Notes under the pieces: model-generated | What the model was told of the DNA's origin: nothing | Seen by the model: only the letters and a program-made list of their open reading frames with translations | Database searches by the model: none | Translations under genes and position numbers: made by a program | In this document: piece after piece, positions 34,507 through 46,306 of the stretch | How the letters are laid out: every line of letters starts with the position of its first letter | Numbering within the stretch: position 1 is the first letter of the stretch | Assembly: GCA_025618425.1 (NCBI GenBank) | Contig: CM046845.1 | Location: forward strand, 9,629,439-9,693,438 | Length of the DNA: 64,000 nt | Direction of reading: 5' to 3' | Source: Heliocidaris tuberculata | Taxonomy: Eukaryota; Echinodermata; Echinoidea; Camarodonta; Echinometridae

Positions 34507-35883
34507 TCCATACGCCCGTTATTAAAAATATTGTTCACACTGTTCATTTTGCACTCACTTTTTAAAGAATATCACTTTTTAAAGAATATCAGTCTTTAAT
34601 GACGGGCAAAAGACCGTGCAAGTCACTGACGCGGTCCTGACGTCACGAAATGAAGCCTCGCGTGAGCCGGACTTTCAAGGAAGACATTGGTAAATAATTA
34701 CGCAACGTTCAAGATATCCTTTTGTCAAATTGCTGTACACAAAATAGAAATGGAACAAGAAAGAACCATGTTATGGCACTTAGGGATAATATTTACTCTT
34801 AAAAACTATCTAAAATATTTCAGCCAAAAATTCATGAACAATTCAGATCCAAGAGAAAACTTTTAAAAATGCTAAACGGGTGTTTTCAGTTGCATTTCAT
34901 TCATTAAATAATGTCATCATTTCTTTACGACATAGTTACCTTTGAAATCCTAATGCATATGGGTCTGTACCTTGTTTGATATTACACTATGATGAATGGA
35001 GTTCGCTTTGGATAGAAATTAAAATGACATTATGAACTTTGAGTTGAACTGACACCAATTTGCAATATTGTTCGAATCTCTTTCTATGAACAAATTGAAT
35101 CTGCTCTTTTAGTCATTTGAGGGAAATGAATCAATTTCTTTTAAATATGAATGGTACACATAACTATAGCCGACAGATTCTGGCAATAGACATGAGACAG
35201 TGGCCGGTATCGATAAAACCTGGCAAATGCTTTGTCTAACATTTTGCTTGCGTTCGTAGTTGTTCAAAACAAGCAAATACTAGCAAATAAACATACCAAA
35301 AAGTGTGTTTCAGAATCAAGGCGAAGCTTCTACTTGCACAAGCCAAGCAAATGCTTCTAAAGACAAGCATTTGCTTAGAAATATCATCCTGGCAAACAAG
35401 CATTAACTTTCTCTGCTATTCAGAAAAGTAAATATTTCCTAACCAAAACAAGCCTTACTTTTGGAGAACAAAGGCTCTTTATTCGTGAAGGCTAAAGTAG
35501 TTTCGACTGTTCCCCTCCCCCAACCTTTTCCTGAATAGAACCTTGTGATCCTTAATTAAGGAGTTTAAAAGTGCACTCAAGTGGAGCTCGTTAGAGGGAA
35601 TCAAGCTCCTCTCCAATACTTTCAGGAGCAACCATTTCTGAGTTTGAACCGTCACGATCAAGATTACACTCAGAGTGAAAATTGCTTTCAGGGTGTCCCT
35701 TCTAAATATTCATGCTATTCTATTCTTATTTATGCTTTTTGTAAACGCTTTCTAAACATTACAGCACTGGCCAAGGAAAAGCGGACGTGCTGGCTTTGCC
35801 TGACATACATGTAGAAATAACTTTGTTAAAGTATGAAAGGTTGTTTGGTAGCATTGTATGACATAAATGCGTCAGTGACCTGG

Positions 35884-36004
35884 GGAGCGTTTCATGAAAG
35901 GAAGTTGTCGGATATTTTATCCGACAACTGTTATAAGCTACTGAAATCCTTGCATCTGATTGGCTGAGAGCAAATTTGTCGGATAAAATATCTGACAAGA
36001 GTGC
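35884..36004. mobile_element. Foldback element with TTGTCGGATA stems, copy 1
   Basis: TTGTCGGATATTTTATCCGACAA and a second TTGTCGGATAAAATATCTGACAA surround CTTGCATCTGATTGGCTGAGAG. Related in inverse orientation to 46176-46306. Confidence 0.65.
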
Positions 36005-36051
36005 TCTGAGGGATCTGAGCGCGCTTCGGCGCACATCTCCATATCTCAACT

Positions 36052-36285
36052 AATAGACCTGTTCACCAATATGTTCAAATTTTATGCATATATACTTTTA
36101 AAACTAAGGTTGTTCTTGACAACCTGAAAGTTTGTCAGAGGCTTGCCAGACATAGCAACACGTAATGTATGCAAACTGGATTCCAAGTATTGTAGTTCAT
36201 TCACTGATAACAGGTTAATGGAATACCTCGTTACTAGGTCCCCAGGAAAAAAAAAATCCATAAATTTGAATAACTTTGGTCTATT
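36052..36285. mobile_element. 235-bp MITE family, copy 2
   Basis: Same internal blocks and orientation as copy 1, ends AATAGACCTGTTCACC and TAACTTTGGTCTATT. It stands 29 bases from an inversely oriented copy 3. Confidence 0.85.
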
Positions 36286-36314
36286 GTTTGAACCATATAA
36301 GCATGAGCTCAAGT

Positions 36315-36550
36315 AATAGACCGGTTCTGTAATGTATACAAATTTATGCACATTTCTTTTCTCAGCACCTAGTGACGAGCTATTCCATTAACCTGCTTTT
36401 TATAAATGAACCTCAATGCTTGGAATCCAGTTTGCATACATTACTTGTTGCTATGTCCGGCAAGCCTTCGGTAAGCTTTCAGGTTGTCAAGAACAACCTT
36501 TGTTTGAAAGCTATGTATAAAATTTGCATACATTACCGAAGCGGTCTATT
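36315..36550. mobile_element. 235-bp MITE family, copy 3
   Basis: Ends AATAGACCGGTTCTGTAATG and CATTACCGAAGCGGTCTATT. The sequence is close to the reverse complement of copy 1. Confidence 0.88.
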
Positions 36551-36860
36551 GCTTAGGCATCAGCTCTAAGGTAAAAGGGTGGGTCTTAGCTATTGCTAGA
36601 GCACTGGCTTGAGCGTAAGCTTTTACTAGGTAGTATTTGCTTCTGAGAAAATGTTACTTTTTATCGAAACGGCCCAGTATCGCATTCATTTACAGTTTCA
36701 AGAAAATACCGTAATATATTACGCATTGTGTAACCATATAGTACATGTATAACATTACCAATCAATAATGCTAATTAGGTAATTATGAGATAGTGTATGA
36801 GTCTATTACAATAAGGAAAGTCATGTATATAAATAAATAGTCAAAAAATTCTGAGCACGC

Positions 36861-37123
36861 TTAATTCTTGTACTCCGATTTATGACCTCCAAGCTTAGCC
36901 TTCTCCAGTACCTCGTCCAGGTCTTTTAAGGTCCTTTCCGATCTAGCTCTCCACTTGTCCAGAAGCTTTACATATGTTGCACCGTAATCTCGCTTTTTAT
37001 CATCTAAGATGGTGTCAGCAATTCTGAAGTTGATATCCATGGCAGAGCATATCGGGTAGAAATCTTCATTAACGAGCAGCTTTGAAAGGTTCACGACATG
37101 GGCGTTCGTCACCTTTCCTGCAT
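36861..37123 (-). CDS. Death-domain terminal exon
   Basis: Encodes AGKVTNAHVVNLSKLLVNED, then FYPICSAMDINFRIADTIL, and a second half LLDKWRARSERTLKDLDEVL ending KSEYKN and TAA. The helix pattern (LxxLLxxExFxxI...I followed by LLxxWxxR...TLxxLxxxL) is that of a Death domain. The acceptor and phase match the ankyrin exon 4.1 kb upstream. The family assignment is by pattern only; a DED or CARD-like fold is the alternative. Confidence 0.82.
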
Positions 37124-40100
37124 CTACAGAAACAATATTAGTATAATATTAGTTATAACAAAAATGATCATAGGTCAGTGATTATTGAGTTCATCTTTAA
37201 AAATAATGATTGTACAATAAGTAAAGAAATGTTACACAAATGAAGCATTTTTACAGACTGGTAAAATCAAGGTTTCACTGGCCTTACTACCGGTTACCGC
37301 CTTCCGACAACCTCTGGTCGGTAGTCGGTTGTCTGAGATCGCAAAGAGGTTTTCGTCAATCTTTATTTGGTTGTCAGCGTTCGGTAACTGGTTGTCAGAG
37401 TATTTTGGTCGGCTGGAGATTTATGATGCTGCATCAAAACCCTTTTGTCGACCAAACTGGTTTTGGGATGTTTTTCTTGGTTTTCTAAAGGTGAGCGACA
37501 GGTCTCAGACAAATCGCCGACTGAGCTTTAGCGCTCGCTGACCATCACTGAGCGGATTTGGATTGAAAATAAGGTCGGCGAATGATCGTCGAATAATAAA
37601 CGACCAGACACCGATTGATTCCCAAACCATTACCGAGCACCGACAACCAACAGTAAATAGAACCAAACTTTCATGAAATCCCCTCAAGTCTAATTTTGGT
37701 GGTATTGCCTATTGAAAAAAAAAATTTGCTAATAAAAAAGATGGTTTCACTTTGAAGCCGATGGTAGAAATGGGAGAGCCATATTGAGCTGTTTCCTCTT
37801 CATGAGCTTGTTAAATTTGAGTAATTTATCCAAACAACCTCGCATACCATCCTTGTTTTGCAACCATACAGTTATGTGTTGTTATTCATGTATTGCAATG
37901 ATTGGTGACCTATTCATTATAACCATGTATCCATGATAACCTGGCACAAATGTAATTTAGACATTTTTACGCCAGTTATTCATAGCCTTCCCGTATATCA
38001 CCGACTGCCGGAAGAACATCTGCCATCATTCTACGACCGGTTGTTTATAATCGCCGATCAATTGACGGCCGTTCCTACAAGTGATTGCCAATTAGTCTTT
38101 GATGATTGGCGATTGGTCTACAACCGAACGGCGACTATCCTTCAACCGATCGGAAACTGATTGCGGACCTATGTTTTTTGCTGATTGGTTGTCGATGGTC
38201 CCAGCTTTTTTGGTTATCAGAAGTCTGCAGCCGGTCGTAAGGCCAGTGAGGCCATGGCTTTAAAAGGGGCAGAAAATAGCTTATGCTCCAGTGGAATGCG
38301 TCCCTCTACCAGAATAACAAAGTATTAGATTTTTAATGATACTGAAGTATAACCGTTAAATATAGATCGATATTTGCAACATATTCATTGAATTTCTTGA
38401 CAATATCACATACGTAGATGTAAGGAGGTTGCCGTTTGCATAGATCTTTTGGACAAGCATGTCCACCTCAGCGACTCTTGACATATTTTTCTTTCAAAAT
38501 GATATCCAGTAATGATATCTCATATCTTACTAGTACCACATTGGTTTATTATGTGGTAAAGTAATCCCCCCTTTGATTTGCACGTCAAGAGTCGCTGCGG
38601 TCCACAGGCTTATAAAAGGTCCATGGAAGCAGCAACATCCTCACTACATTGCACTAAAACCTAAGTTTCACTGGGTGTGTGAACGGTTGCCGACCAAAGA
38701 CAGTTCATTGTCTGTAGTCATCTGGGCCCTCTTGCATAAAAAGTTGCGATTAAACGGAACTCAAAAAATTAAACGGAACTTGATTTTCAACCAATCAGGG
38801 TCGCGTATTTGCGATTTAATTTTTTGAGTTGCGTTTAATTGCAACTTTTTATGCAAGAGGGCCCTGGATATAGAAGGGTTTATGATTGCATCACTTCCCC
38901 ATCCTGCCCAATGAGCTGCTGATTCCATTATTTCAACAATCGTGACAATGCAGTCTTGTAAAGATGTTCATTTCTAAACGACTGGTCGCCAACCAATAAC
39001 AGGTTCAATGTTGCACAGAAGACCTGTTATTGTTTTTTTCTAATATTAAAGCAATTGTATACAGGTAGGCGACCGGTCTATAACCGATGGGAGACGCTGT
39101 GTGCAACCTCTATGCGACAGGTCGCTGAGTGAAAAAATATTGCAGATATCGGGGTTTCAGTCCACTGTGATTATTTTTGTAGCTTTTTCGGTTGTCATTG
39201 GTTGTACTGGTCGGCAATCGGTCGCCACTCTAGCTAGTGAGACTTAGGCTTCATACAGCACATTTCTTTTCACAATAACTTAATTGTGATCTGTCATCAG
39301 GATTTCTGATTACGCCTAGTAAGTCACAATAGAGTGGCGATTGCCGACCAGCACAACGGACAAAGCTGCATAAACAAACAATGAAGAATGAATCCACGAA
39401 ATATGAAATATTTTTTTACTCGGCGACCTGTCCCTGTTGGTTGAACACAGGGTGGCCAATCGGTTGCAGACCGGTGGAATACCTTTACACAACCACTTAC
39501 TAATAGACCAGTTCGTAGTTAGCACATGGCACAAATGACCCCAAATATCCACAGATATTTTAAAAATGGAGATGTCCAACTTTGTGCACTTTAGAATAAT
39601 CACTCTCAAAGTGATAGATGTGCCTCATGAATAGCTTTTGTTTCGCCTTTTGGAAAGCATACTTCCACCTGGGTATCATGGAATGCACCATTGGTGAATA
39701 ATTGAATAATGATTACATGACATTCATGAGCACATATCAAGTATTCGTGTCAGTGGGTTTTAGAATTTGGTACAGATGACCTTTATCTGCTCATGCTCAG
39801 ATTGTATCTACGAACTGGCTTATAAAAGAAAACTTTCTTCCGACCAGTTTGTTAGGCAAAGGTTTTCGATGCAATATCGATAAACTTTCACTGGTTGGCG
39901 ACCAGTCGTCAACCACTGAACACCCTTACAACACTGCCTTGTAGAAATAGTGGAATAAGCAGCCCAGTGGGTAAGTAATGCTGCCATAAACCTTTCTATG
40001 ATCACAGACAATTAATTGATTATCGTTGGTTGGCGATGGACGCAACCATTGCGTGACTTAGGCTTAACAAGTATCAATATCCCTTTCGCTGTCTCTGTTT

Positions 40101-43100
40101 ATTCTTTTTTCTTTCTTTTCTCGTTCCCGGATTTTGGTATCAATGTTCAATGTTTCATTTCAGAGAAAGAAGTACAGAAGTAAAGAGTGCACATTTCAGT
40201 ATCAGTTAATTACCTCTTTCCAGTTGAAGGCAGAAAGCCATTTTATTAACTGTTTAATGTAGTATTTTCGGTTGCATGTCGTTTTACTGAAGGTTCGTTA
40301 CTCATAAGGTTCATAATTCCCAGAATGAAATAGGGTTCATAATCCAGGAAATGAAAAGGGTTCATCATTCCAAAAATGAAGTAGGGTTCACAATATCGAA
40401 GGTTCATAACTGTAATAATTTTAATACAACCTACATCATTTTTTTCTGAATAATGAACATTTTGTCATTTTCGGAAAAAAAGAACCCTATTTCATTTTCG
40501 GAATCATAAACCTTCGGTGTATTGTATTAAATGTTCAGCATTATGTACCCTATTTCGTTTTCGGAAGTACGAACTCACTGGTGTAGAAAATTTGTGTTCC
40601 GGAATTACTAACCTGAATTGCGAATCTTGGAAAACGAACCTTCGAAAAACGAGTAACCTCCCGGATTTTCTCTAGTTTCGTTCCTAAGAGACGCTTTTTT
40701 CTGTTTGCCCTTTTCCCTCTTGTGTAATCGACCTTCCCGCGAATTAAACACATATACTAATTAACCCTTTCGAGACAATTGACCACATTTTGTGGTTTGG
40801 CTCAATAACTTTTGATTCAGAGCTCTAAAAAATATACCAGATGCATGAGTAGAAAGAGCAACAATTTCTGCACATATATTCCATTTTTGTTGCATAACCA
40901 TATTGCGTTTGATGCCAGGAATTTAAAAAAACAAGAATAAGCTTTAAAATCCTTAAATTGGCAATACAGTGAGAGGTTCAAAATCATTATTTTTCATCAA
41001 AATTGGCAATTTTTTTCAACTTTCCAACAAAATTCTTAACCATATATATTGTTTTCAAAGACATTACACCTTATTAGAACCATGTAGCGATAAAAGAAAA
41101 ATATTACTGTTGCCAATTTGAAGAAAAAATGTGATCAATTTAGCCCTTAAATAATTCCTGTTCTGAAAGGGTTAATTCAAACGGGGGGGGGGGGAGGTAT
41201 TAAGAACCACTGAAAAAGACAAATCTTACCTTTGTTAACACCTTCAAAAGGCTGGGCTCCTTTACTAAGGAGGTATTGAACTACCGCATGACGATTTTCT
41301 CTTAAAGCCCACCGACTAGGTGTTGTACCATCATCATCCTCCTTATCAATTTGCGCTCCATTACTAACCAGGTACTGAACTACATCAAGATGACCACGGG
41401 ATGATGCATCGTGAAGAGGTGTTCTACCACTACGATCATTCCTATCAATCTTCGCTCTATTAGTAACGAGGTTCTTAACTACATCAAGGTGACCATAGGC
41501 TGATGCATACTGAAGAGGTGTCCTACCATTATTATCAGCCTTTTCAATCCGTGCTCCATTACTAACGAGGTACTGAACTACACCAAGATGCCCTTTGTAT
41601 GATGCCATGTGAAGAGGTGTCCAACCATTATTATCAGCCTTTCCAATCTGTGTTCCATTACTAACGAGGTCCTGAACTACACCAAGATGCCCACTGTATG
41701 ATGCCATGTGAAGAGGTGTCTTACCCATATTATCAGCCTTTCCAATCTTCGCTCCTTTACTAAGGAGGTACTGAGCTACCGCAAGACGATTTTTGAATAA
41801 TGCCCACAGGAGAGGTGTTGTACCATTATTATCACCCCTATCAATCTGCGCTCCATTACTGACCAGGTACTGAACTACATCAAGATGACCCTCAAAAGAT
41901 GCATGATTAAGAGGTGTTGTACCAGTATTATCATCCCTATTAATCTGCGCTCCATTACTAACCAGGTACTTAACTACAGCAAGATGACCACGGGTTGATG
42001 CATTCTGAAGAGGTGTTCTACCATCATTATCATCCCTATTAATCTATGCTCCATTATGAACGAGGAACTGAACTGCATCAAGATAACCATCGGATGATGC
42101 AAAGTGAAGAGGTGTTTTACCATCTTTATCACCCTTATCAATCTCCGCTCCATTACTAAGGAGGTACTGAACTACATCAAGATGACCACAGGATGATGCA
42201 CTCTGAAGAGGCGTTCTACCATCATTATCATCCCTATTAATCTGTGCTCCATTATGAACGAGGAGCTGAACTGCATCAAGATAACCATCGGATGATGCAA
42301 AGTGAAGAGGTGTTTTACCATCTTTATCACCCTTATCAATCTCCGCTCCATTACTAAGGAGGTACTGAACTACATCAAGATGACCACAGGATGATGCACT
42401 CTGAAGAGGTGTTCTACCATCATTATCATCCCTATTAATCTGTGCTCCATTATGAACGAGGAACTGAACTGCATCAAGATAACCATCGGATGATGCAAAG
42501 TGAAGAGGTGTTTTACCATCTTTATCACCCTTATCAATCTCCGCTCCATTACTAAGGAGGTACTGAACTACATCAAGATGACCACGGGACAATGCATCCT
42601 GAAGAGATATTTTATCATCATTATCATCCCTATTAATCTGAGCTTTATTACTAACCAGGTACTTAACTACATCAAGATGACCATTGAATGATGCATCGTG
42701 AAGAGGTGTTTTACCATCTTCATCACTTCTATTAATCTCCGCGTCGTTACTTACGAGGTACTTAACTGCATCAAGATGACCCCTGGACGATGCATCATGA
42801 AGAGGTGTTTTACCAAACTTATCAGCCTTTTCAATCTTCACTCCATTGTTAACCAGGTACTGAACTACATCAAGATGGCAACTGGATAATGCATCAAGAA
42901 GAGGTGTCTTACCGTTATTATCACCCCTATCAAACTGCGCTCCATTACTAACGAGGTACTGAATTAATTCAAGATGACCACGAGATGATGCATTATGAAT
43001 AAGTGTTCTAAAATGATCATTATCCCCATCAGTCTGCGCTCCACTGTTAACCAGGAACTGAACTACATGAAGAATACAGTTGAATGATGCATGTATACAA

Positions 43101-43509
43101 GAGGTGTCCGACCAAATCTATCAGCTTTCTCAATCTGCGCTCCATTACGAACGAGGAACTTAACCACATCGAGATGATCATCGGAAGATGCAAAGTGAAG
43201 AGGTGTCATACCATTATTATCAGCCTTCTCAATCTCCGCTCCATTACTAACGAGAAACTGAACTACATCAAGATGCCCATTGGATGATGCCTCATGAAGA
43301 GGTGTTCTACCATGTTCTTCAACTTTGTCAATCTGCGATCCATTACTGACGAGGGACTGAACTTCATCAAGTTTACCTGTCTGTGATGCCTCGTGGAGAG
43401 GTGAAAATGGTATACTGAAGTTAATCTCGACAGCCATATTTTGCAATGTCTGTAAGATTTGATCTTTTATTTGAGGATCCACCAATACATCCATTCCGTC
43501 CTTAATCAA
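36861..43509 (-). CDS. Ankyrin repeat-Death domain protein, two exons found, disrupted
   Basis: A minus-strand gene with an ankyrin exon 43509-41231 and a Death-domain exon 37123-36861. The ankyrin exon ends AAA G / GTAAGA (phase 1) and the next begins, after TGTTTCTGTAG, with two bases that complete an Asp codon, so the frame continues into the Death domain. The N-terminus has about 34 residues without repeats, then about 22 ankyrin repeats of 33 residues (consensus TPLHxASxxGHLDVVQYLVSNGAxIDxxDxDG). No transmembrane segment is seen. In the family, ankyrin arrays bind partner proteins and Death domains recruit signalling complexes, so an intracellular adaptor role is likely but inferred. A 2-base frame change near 43100 and a TAG at 42046-42044 interrupt the array; all other repeats stay open. 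The first Met is at 43494, but an acceptor-like AACAG just upstream suggests earlier exons. Confidence 0.85.
37270..38252. mobile_element. Inverted-repeat element in the ankyrin-Death intron
   Basis: Ends TCACTGGCCTTACTACCGGTT and GCCGGTCGTAAGGCCAGTGA. The interior has many degenerate GACAACC/GGTTGTC/GGTCGGC motifs in both directions. Confidence 0.65.
38660..39255. mobile_element. Related inverted-repeat element 2 in the ankyrin-Death intron
   Basis: Ends CCTAAGTTTCACTGGGTG and CTAGTGAGACTTAGG; subterminal GGTTGCCGACC and GGTCGGCAATCGGTCGCC. The MITE at 38724-38866 is inserted in it. Confidence 0.55.
38724..38866. mobile_element. Nested MITE with GGGCCCTCTTGCATAAAAAG ends
   Basis: Near-perfect inversion of GGGCCCTCTTGCATAAAAAG and CTTTTTATGCAAGAGGGCCC, arms about 45 bases, 143 bases in all. 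Confidence 0.8.
39315..40060. mobile_element. Related inverted-repeat element 3 in the ankyrin-Death intron
   Basis: GCCTAGTAAGTCACAATAGAG with GGCGATTGCCGACCAG at the left; GGTTGGCGATGG and TTGCGTGACTTAGGC at the right. Another inverted pair, AATAGACCAGTTCGTAGT and TCTACGAACTGGCTTAT, lies within it (39500-39825). Confidence 0.5.
40288..40660. mobile_element. Small foldback element with tandem-unit arms
   Basis: The left arm repeats AGGGTTCATAATCC..GAAATGAAAT-type units of about 32 bases; the right arm carries the reverse complement (ACCCTATTTCATTTTCGGAA). Ends GAAGGTTCGTTACTC and CGAAAAACGAGTAACCT. It lies in the ankyrin-Death intron. Confidence 0.7.
41231..43509 (-). CDS. Ankyrin array exon (about 22 repeats)
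   Basis: Three open stretches belong to one repeat array: 43509-43063, about 43090-42044 and 42043-41231. Repeats 1-3 (SPLHEAS, RTPLHEAS, MTPLHFAS) are in the first; a shift occurs within repeat 4; repeats 5-14 are in the second; a CAG-to-TAG change in repeat 14 ends it; and repeats 15-22 continue in the same frame after that stop. The exon ends in GVNK. Two adjacent copies of a 198-bp (66-residue) double repeat are nearly identical. Confidence 0.88.
42143..42538 (-). repeat. 198-bp tandem duplication inside the ankyrin array
   Basis: Two adjacent 198-bp blocks (42143-42340 and 42341-42538), each coding for two ankyrin repeats, differ at only a few positions; part of a third block lies at about 42018-42142. 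Other repeats in the array are much more diverged. Confidence 0.9.
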
Positions 43510-44637
43510 CTGTTCTTGTTACACAGAGTTTCACGTTTTACTTTAAAAATAAACCAATCAATGAAATTGTTCTACGATATAAGGCAGAGCTTTATTCCGA
43601 AATGACCGTCTGTTTTCTTTCTGGAAAGTTCATAATGTGTTCACTTCGGAGTGGATGATCCGTAACATATTGTTTATTAAGATGAAATTGTGCGCTCCTA
43701 CATGCAGTCTTTCCCCTAGCAAACCATTGAAACATTCATTAGCAAAATGGCGGGCACAGAAACACACCCCTCCTTGTATAAGATCGCCACATCAGTGCGC
43801 TGTAATACAAAATTTATGAAATTCTTATGCAGTCCACTGAACAGCTCTGACATTATTGTTATGATCGGCTTAGTCACAGAGCGGGGGCGATTTTGAATAT
43901 TATTCGCTCTGACGAATAAGCAAGACAAGTCCAAAGTCCATCATAGTCACCATGATCACAGGCATAGCATAAAATAATTAATTTGGTTTGTATGTAATAT
44001 CTGCAGCCCCCCTCCCCCCTCCCCCGAATGATTTCTAGTAACTTTTTTTTTTACTTGACTGATTATTTCTTAATTCAATTACACTCATTTAAATGCCCGG
44101 AAGTAAGTCAAAACACACAATTAGAGATCGTTAAAGATATATTATGCTTTAAAATATACTGTTAACAAAAAGGGGTCAGAGTATTCTCCGATACAAGTAC
44201 TCCTTGTCTAAAGAAACTGAAACATAACTAAAACTCGTCTTCCAGAGAAGATAGAAATACGACTTGTAAGACCAAAGAAACACACTCTCAACCGATGTAT
44301 TAATGAACAGTAAGACCGATAATCCATCCCGCTTCTTACCTGTCCCTTGGTAGGATGGTTTTGAATTTTAATCATTAATTTTTACCTATAGTTATTATCA
44401 AACATAATTTATTGAAAATTTCTATTTACATCGCAGAAGGTAAAGGTTTCATGACATTGTGTCAATGTAAGATACATTTCAAATGATATTACTCAAGTAC
44501 ATACAATTTTGTGGCATATCCAGGATAGGATCAAGCTAGTGTGTGTGTCTACACCACCCCCTTCTTTGGAAGGTCCTTATTATTTTTTTTAGAAACCAGT
44601 CTAAAACTGCTTTCCAAAGCAGTGAGGCTATTAGTCT

Positions 44638-46100
44638 GGGAGCCTGTCCCGAAATAGTCACCCCATTTTACATATGAGATTTGACCCCTTAAAGTTATAG
44701 ACCATCGATGTCATTCACAAAATGCTTGTCAGCTCGAACGAAGTCTGGCCCCCACTGGAGCCGCCCAAAAGGGCCCCAAAGTCGGGTCGATTTCAACCCA
44801 TCTAACATATGCGCCAAACTTTGGTAAAAGGAAGATGTATCACTTAAAATTACCAAAACACAAAAACTGACAAAATTTTCAGTCGGGATGGGTTGTCAGA
44901 CCGCCCCTAAAAATTTCGGCAAATTTTTCCCCTTTAGGCCCATGGACCAAATTTTGTCAGAAGGAAGAGGTATGGGTGTACATTACAAAAAATATAAAAA
45001 CTACAAAAGGGCCCCTAAACTGTGCTTTGCTGCCCAAAATGCTCTGGATGTAGAGAAAAACTATTTTTAGGCATTACAACCTTAACAACTCCAAAGTGTC
45101 TCATTCAATTCATGTCAAATTTACCTAGTACAATCTTGAGTATTGTAACTTTCTTTGGGTGAAATTTGGTGTCAAATGATCATTTCAATAATAAATAAGT
45201 AAATTGTGAAAATTGTACTGCTTTCTCAAAAGTAGTCAAATGATATTGTCAGGATTATGTAAACACACCCATTGTCCATCTGCACCTGTTTGACAAGACA
45301 TAATATTGGAACTTGTTAAGTGTCTGGGCTATGTGGCTGCCATGCTGAAATCTATCATTCGTGTGTTAATTACACAAATACCATGCAAGCTCTCTATTAT
45401 GCATTGTCAAACAGGCACAGATGGACAATGGGTGTGTTTACATAATTCTGACAATTCATTTGACTTATTATAACTTATTATTGAAAAGATCATTTGACAC
45501 CAAATTGCACCCCAAGAAAGTTACAATACTCAAGATTGTACTATGTAAATTTGGCGTAAATTGAATGAGACACATTGGACTTATTAAGTTGTAATATTGT
45601 AATACCCCAAAATGCCTTTTCTCTAAATCTAGAGCATTTTGGACAGCATAACTTGGTTTAGGGGCACTTTGGTGTTTTTTTTTTCAGGGGCGCGTTACAC
45701 CCCCTTCCCGATGTAAATTTTTGTCAGTTTTTATATTTTTGTAATGTACACTCATACCTCTTCCTTGTGACAAAATTTGGTCCATGGGCCTTAAGGGGAA
45801 AAATTTGCCCAAATTTTTAGGGGCGGTCTGAAAACCCATCCCGACGGAAAATTTTGTCAGTTTTGGTGCTTTGGTAATGTATAGCTAGCTATACACCTTG
45901 CTTCTGACAAAGTTTGGTGTATATGTTAGATGGGTTGAAATGGACCCGAATTTGGGGCCCTTTTGGGGGTCTCTGGGGGCCAGACCCGGCGGCTTCGTTC
46001 GAGCTGACAAGCTTTTTGTGATTGACATGGATGGTCTAAGTAACTTTAAGGGGTCAAATCTCATATGTAAAATGGGGTGACTATTTCGGGACAGGCTCCT
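44638..46100. mobile_element. 1.46-kb palindromic element with very long inverted arms
   Basis: The left arm starts GGAGCCTGTCCCGAAATAGT and the right arm ends ACTATTTCGGGACAGGCTCC. The arms run inward nearly 700 bases each (CATATGAGATTTGACCCC, CAGCTCGAACGAAG, TTTGGTCCATGGGCC, CACCCATTGTCCATCTG and their inversions) to a centre near 45370. No reading frame of note. Confidence 0.9.
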
Positions 46101-46175
46101 GGGCTATATAGGCAGTGGGTCTCCAGTTAGCACCAGGATGCATCAAGTGGGGGGGGGGGGGGGGGGGGGGGCGTT

Positions 46176-46306
46176 TCATCAAGTGTCTTGTCGGTGATTT
46201 TTACCGACAAATTTGCTCTCAGCCAATCAGATGCAAGGATTTCAGTAGCTTATAACAGTTACTGCAACTTGTCATTGATGACAAGTTTTATAAAACAGGG
46301 CCCTGA
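46176..46306. mobile_element. Foldback element with TTGTCGGTGA stems, copy 2
   Basis: GTTTCATCAAGTGTCTTGTCGG, then CTCTCAGCCAATCAGATGCAAG, TTATAACAGTT and a second ACTTGTCATTGATGACAAGT stem, ending ACAGGGCCCT. Confidence 0.65.

Noticed and set aside
42500..43287. Plus-strand frames of about 63-67 codons opposite the ankyrin repeats
   Set aside because: They repeat with the ankyrin period and are antisense shadows of the array.
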